Under the pieces are notes generated by a model. That model did not search any database and was not told the DNA's origin. It saw nothing but the letters and a program-made list of their open reading frames with translations. From Glandiceps talaboti (taxonomy: Eukaryota; Hemichordata; Enteropneusta; Spengelidae): 64,000 bases of DNA. Each line of letters begins with the position of its first letter. The stretch's first letter is position 1. Made by a program: the position numbers and the translations under genes. The stretch lies in contig NC_135560.1 in NCBI RefSeq assembly GCF_964340395.1, positions 5,829,498 to 5,893,497 on the forward strand, read 5' to 3'. Below, piece after piece: positions 61,421 through 64,000 of the stretch.

Positions 61421-61538
61421 GTCTACAGCACATGGTATTCCCAGACGGTCTCCCATTCAAGTACTAACCATGCCCGACGCAGCTTTGCTTCGGTGATCGG
61501 ACGAGAACCGGCTTTTTCCACGTAGTATGGCCGTAGAC
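61421..61538 (-). rRNA. 5S: 5S rRNA gene 82
   Basis: Majority form; mate of 60055. Confidence 0.98.
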
Positions 61539-62104
61539 AAGGTTTTGAACAGAACCTTTGGTATTTATCACTAAAAAGTGCTACTCTGACTATTCAGCAA
61601 TGACAACTTCAATATGTACGTACAGTTGGTGTGCGAAAATACAATCCAGATCCGATACTTTATAGATTTCACACTTCTATATCATATCAAATGTTTCTAC
61701 ACGGCACAGGTACGTAGTGACAGGCTGTCACAGGTGATCCTAAAGTCGGCGCTGTTTACACCATTCAATTGCAAGTTGCCCAATTGTTGTAAACAAACCA
61801 CAGTATTGAAATACGTTATGAAAACGTTACTTTTAAACAGAAGTTCGGTACATTAAATCGCTAGTTGAAAGTGTTTGTTGGGCTGCTGCATTGGCTGACA
61901 CCTGGTGAGGAGTTAGAGCGGAATTAAAAGGAAGGGCCGATAATCATGACTTGGATAGTCTCGGTTCACCAGCCTTTTGCCACTGGAGGCTCTGCCTATG
62001 AGACTACCCCAAACGAATGAGTGTGGCGTCGAATTAAGAATGTATGTGATTAATGACGAGATGAATGATGGGTAAATAGAATGAAAAGGTCAAAAAATCA
62101 AAAA

Positions 62105-62222
62105 GTCTACAGCACATGGTATTCCCAGACGGTCTCCCATTCAAGTACTAACCATGCCCGACGCAGCTTTGCTTCGGTGATCGGACGAGAACCGGCTTTT
62201 TCCACGGAGTATGGCCGTAGAC
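62105..62222 (-). rRNA. 5S: 5S rRNA gene 83
   Basis: A16C; mate of 57323. Confidence 0.98.
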
Positions 62223-62788
62223 AAGGTTTTGAACAGAACCTTTGGTATTTATCACAAAAAACTGCTACTCTGACTATTCAGCAATGACAACTTCAATATG
62301 TACGTATAGTTGGTGTGCGAAAATACAATCCAGATCCGATACTTTATAGATTTCACACTTCTATATCATATCAAAAGTTTCTACACGGCACAGGTACGTA
62401 GTGACAGGCTGTCACAGGTGATCATAAAGTCGGCGCTGTTTACACCATTCAATTGCAAGTTGCCCAACAGTAGTAAAGAACCCACAGTATTGAAATACGT
62501 TATGAAAACGTTACTTTTAAACGAAAGTTCGGTACATGAAATCGCTAGTTGAAAGTGTTTGTTGGGTTGCTGCATTGGCTGACATCTGGTGAGGAGTTAG
62601 AGCGGAATTAAAAGGAAGGGCCGATAATCATGACTTGGATAGTCTCGGTTCCCCAGCCTTTTGCCGCTGGAGGCTCTGCCTATGAGACTACCACAAACGA
62701 ATGAGTGTGGCGTCGAATTAAGAATGTATGTGATTAATGACGATATGAATGATGGGTAAATAGAATGAAAAGGTCAAAAAATCAAAAA

Positions 62789-62906
62789 GTCTACAGCACA
62801 TAGCATTCCCAGACGGTCTCCCATTCAAGTACTAACCATGCCCGACGCAGCTTTGCTTCGGTGATCGGACGAGAACCGGCTTTTTCCACGGAGTATGGCC
62901 GTAGAC
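62789..62906 (-). rRNA. 5S: 5S rRNA gene 84
   Basis: A16C, A103G and C105U; mate of 58007. Confidence 0.97.
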
Positions 62907-63470
62907 AAGGTTTTGAACAGAACCTTTGGTATTTATCACTAAAAAGTGCTACTCTGACTATTCAGCAATGACAACTTCAATATGTACGTACAGTTGGTGT
63001 GCGAAAATACAATCCAGATCCGATACTTTATAGATTTCACACTTCTATATCATATCAAAAGTTTCTACACGGCACAGGTACGTAGTGACAGGCTGTCACA
63101 GGTGATCCTAAAGTCGGCGCTGTTTACACCATTCAATTGCAAGTTGCCCAACAGTAGTAAACAAACCACAGTATTGAAATACGTTATGAAAACGTTACTT
63201 TTAAACAGAAGTTCGGTACATTAAATCGCTAGTTGAAAGTGTTTGTTGGGCTGCTGCATTGGCGGACACCTGGTGAGGAGTTAGAGCGGAATTAAAAGGA
63301 AGGGCCGATAATCATGACTTGGATAGTCTTGGTTCCCTAGCCTTTTGCAGCTGGAGGCTGCCTATGAGACTACCCCAAACGAATGAGTGTGGCGTCGAAT
63401 TAAGAATGTATGTGATTAAAGACGAGATGAATGATGGGTAAATAGAATGAAAAGGTCAAAAAATCAAAAA

Positions 63471-63588
63471 GTCTACAGCACATGGTATTCCCAGACGGTC
63501 TCCCATTCAAGTACTAACCATGCCCGACGCAGCTTTGCTTCGGTGATCGGACGAGAACCGGCTTTTTCCACGTAGTATGGCCGTAGAC
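63471..63588 (-). rRNA. 5S: 5S rRNA gene 85
   Basis: Majority form; last gene of the window. Its upstream spacer is cut by the window end. Confidence 0.98.
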
Positions 63589-64000
63589 AAGGTTTTGAAC
63601 AGAACCTTTGGTATTTATCACTAAAAAGTGCTACTCTGACTATTCAGCAATGACAACTTCAATATGTACGTACAGTTGGTGTGCGAAAATACAATCCAGA
63701 TCCGATACTTTATAGATTTCACACTTCTATATCATATCAAATGTTTCTACACGGCACAGGTACGTAGTGACAGGCTGTCACAGGTGATCCTAAAGTCGGC
63801 GCTGTTTACACCATTCAATTGCAAGTTGCCCAATTGTTGTAAACAAACCACAGTATTGAAATACGTTATGAAAACGTTACTTTTAAACAGAAGTTCGGTA
63901 CATTAAATCGCTAGTTGAAAGTGTTTGTTGGGCTGTTGCATTGGCTGACACCTGGTGAGGATTTAGAGCGGAATTAAAAGGAAGGGCCGATAATCATGAC

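Larger units (their letters stand above)
23934..64000 (-). repeat. 5S rDNA tandem array, right block
   Basis: About 58 complete units of mostly 679-684 bp, with exceptions of 710 bp (27-bp internal duplication near 27206-27259) and 670 bp (14-bp loss near 48698). No short spacer occurs here. Two spacer classes often alternate: one reads TATATCATATCAAAAG, the other TAAATATATCAAAAAT, and this gives a dimeric period of about 1,366 bp over long stretches. Block-specific 5S variants include A16C (15 genes), C6U and U12C. The window ends inside a spacer (63589-64000). Confidence 0.97.
57323..64000. repeat. 4,782-bp period duplication (seven units) with an inner 1,366-bp pair
   Basis: 57323 to about 59218 recurs at 62105-64000, including the rare A103G/C105U gene. 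Inside, 59371-60736 recurs at 60737-62102 with A11G. The outer copy continues past the window. Confidence 0.84.

Noticed and set aside
1377-63906. Dozens of recurring 60-94-aa ORFs in the spacers, on both strands
   Set aside because: They repeat because the spacer repeats. Many start at TTG, differ by frameshifts and stops between units, overlap each other and the 5S genes, and resemble no protein family I know.
1-64000. CRISPR or satellite array
   Set aside because: The regular repeats are explained fully by 5S genes with spacers; units are about 0.6-0.7 kb with no short unique spacers.

Overview
The window is animal nuclear DNA. Apart from one inserted retrotransposon it is a single head-to-tail array of 5S ribosomal RNA genes, all on the minus strand. 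I count 85 complete 5S genes, one cut by the left window edge (1-62) and one split by the insertion (18392-18483 and 23934-23976). The 5S sequence is protostome-like (compare the TCTCGTCCGATCACCGAA block), but it carries derived changes in helices II, IV and V that mostly keep pairing. A mollusc or other lophotrochozoan host is my best guess. That guess rests on remembered 5S consensus sequences, not on a search. Layout: (1) 1-18483, left array. Repeat units are about 684 bp, mixed with units of about 614 bp whose spacer lacks about 70 bp. Blocks of units are themselves duplicated (5,871 bp and 2,053 bp periods). (2) 18484-23933, a full-length non-LTR (LINE) retrotransposon in the same orientation as the 5S genes. 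Its ORF1 has three CCHC zinc knuckles. Its ORF2 has an apurinic-type endonuclease, a reverse transcriptase and a C-terminal CCHC. It ends in AATAAA and a 23-nt poly(A). A perfect 15-bp target-site duplication places the insertion inside a 5S gene. The ORF2 looks Tx1-clade (L1 superfamily), the clade that, as I recall, includes the 5S-targeting Mutsu family. (3) 23934-64000, right array, with about 682-684 bp units, no short spacers, its own 5S variants and many 2- to 7-unit block duplications. Each 5S gene has the expected internal control region, a TATA-like ATAAATA at about -30 to -24, and paired T-runs after the 3' end as a Pol III terminator. The spacers (about 565 bp, or 496 bp in the short form) contain no protein-coding gene that I can support. 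The short ORFs that recur in every unit are chance frames in repeated spacer. The most interesting content is the apparently intact 5S-targeted retrotransposon, the change of array subfamily across it, and a conserved foldable 51-nt spacer element. All comparisons were made by eye, so block boundaries are approximate.
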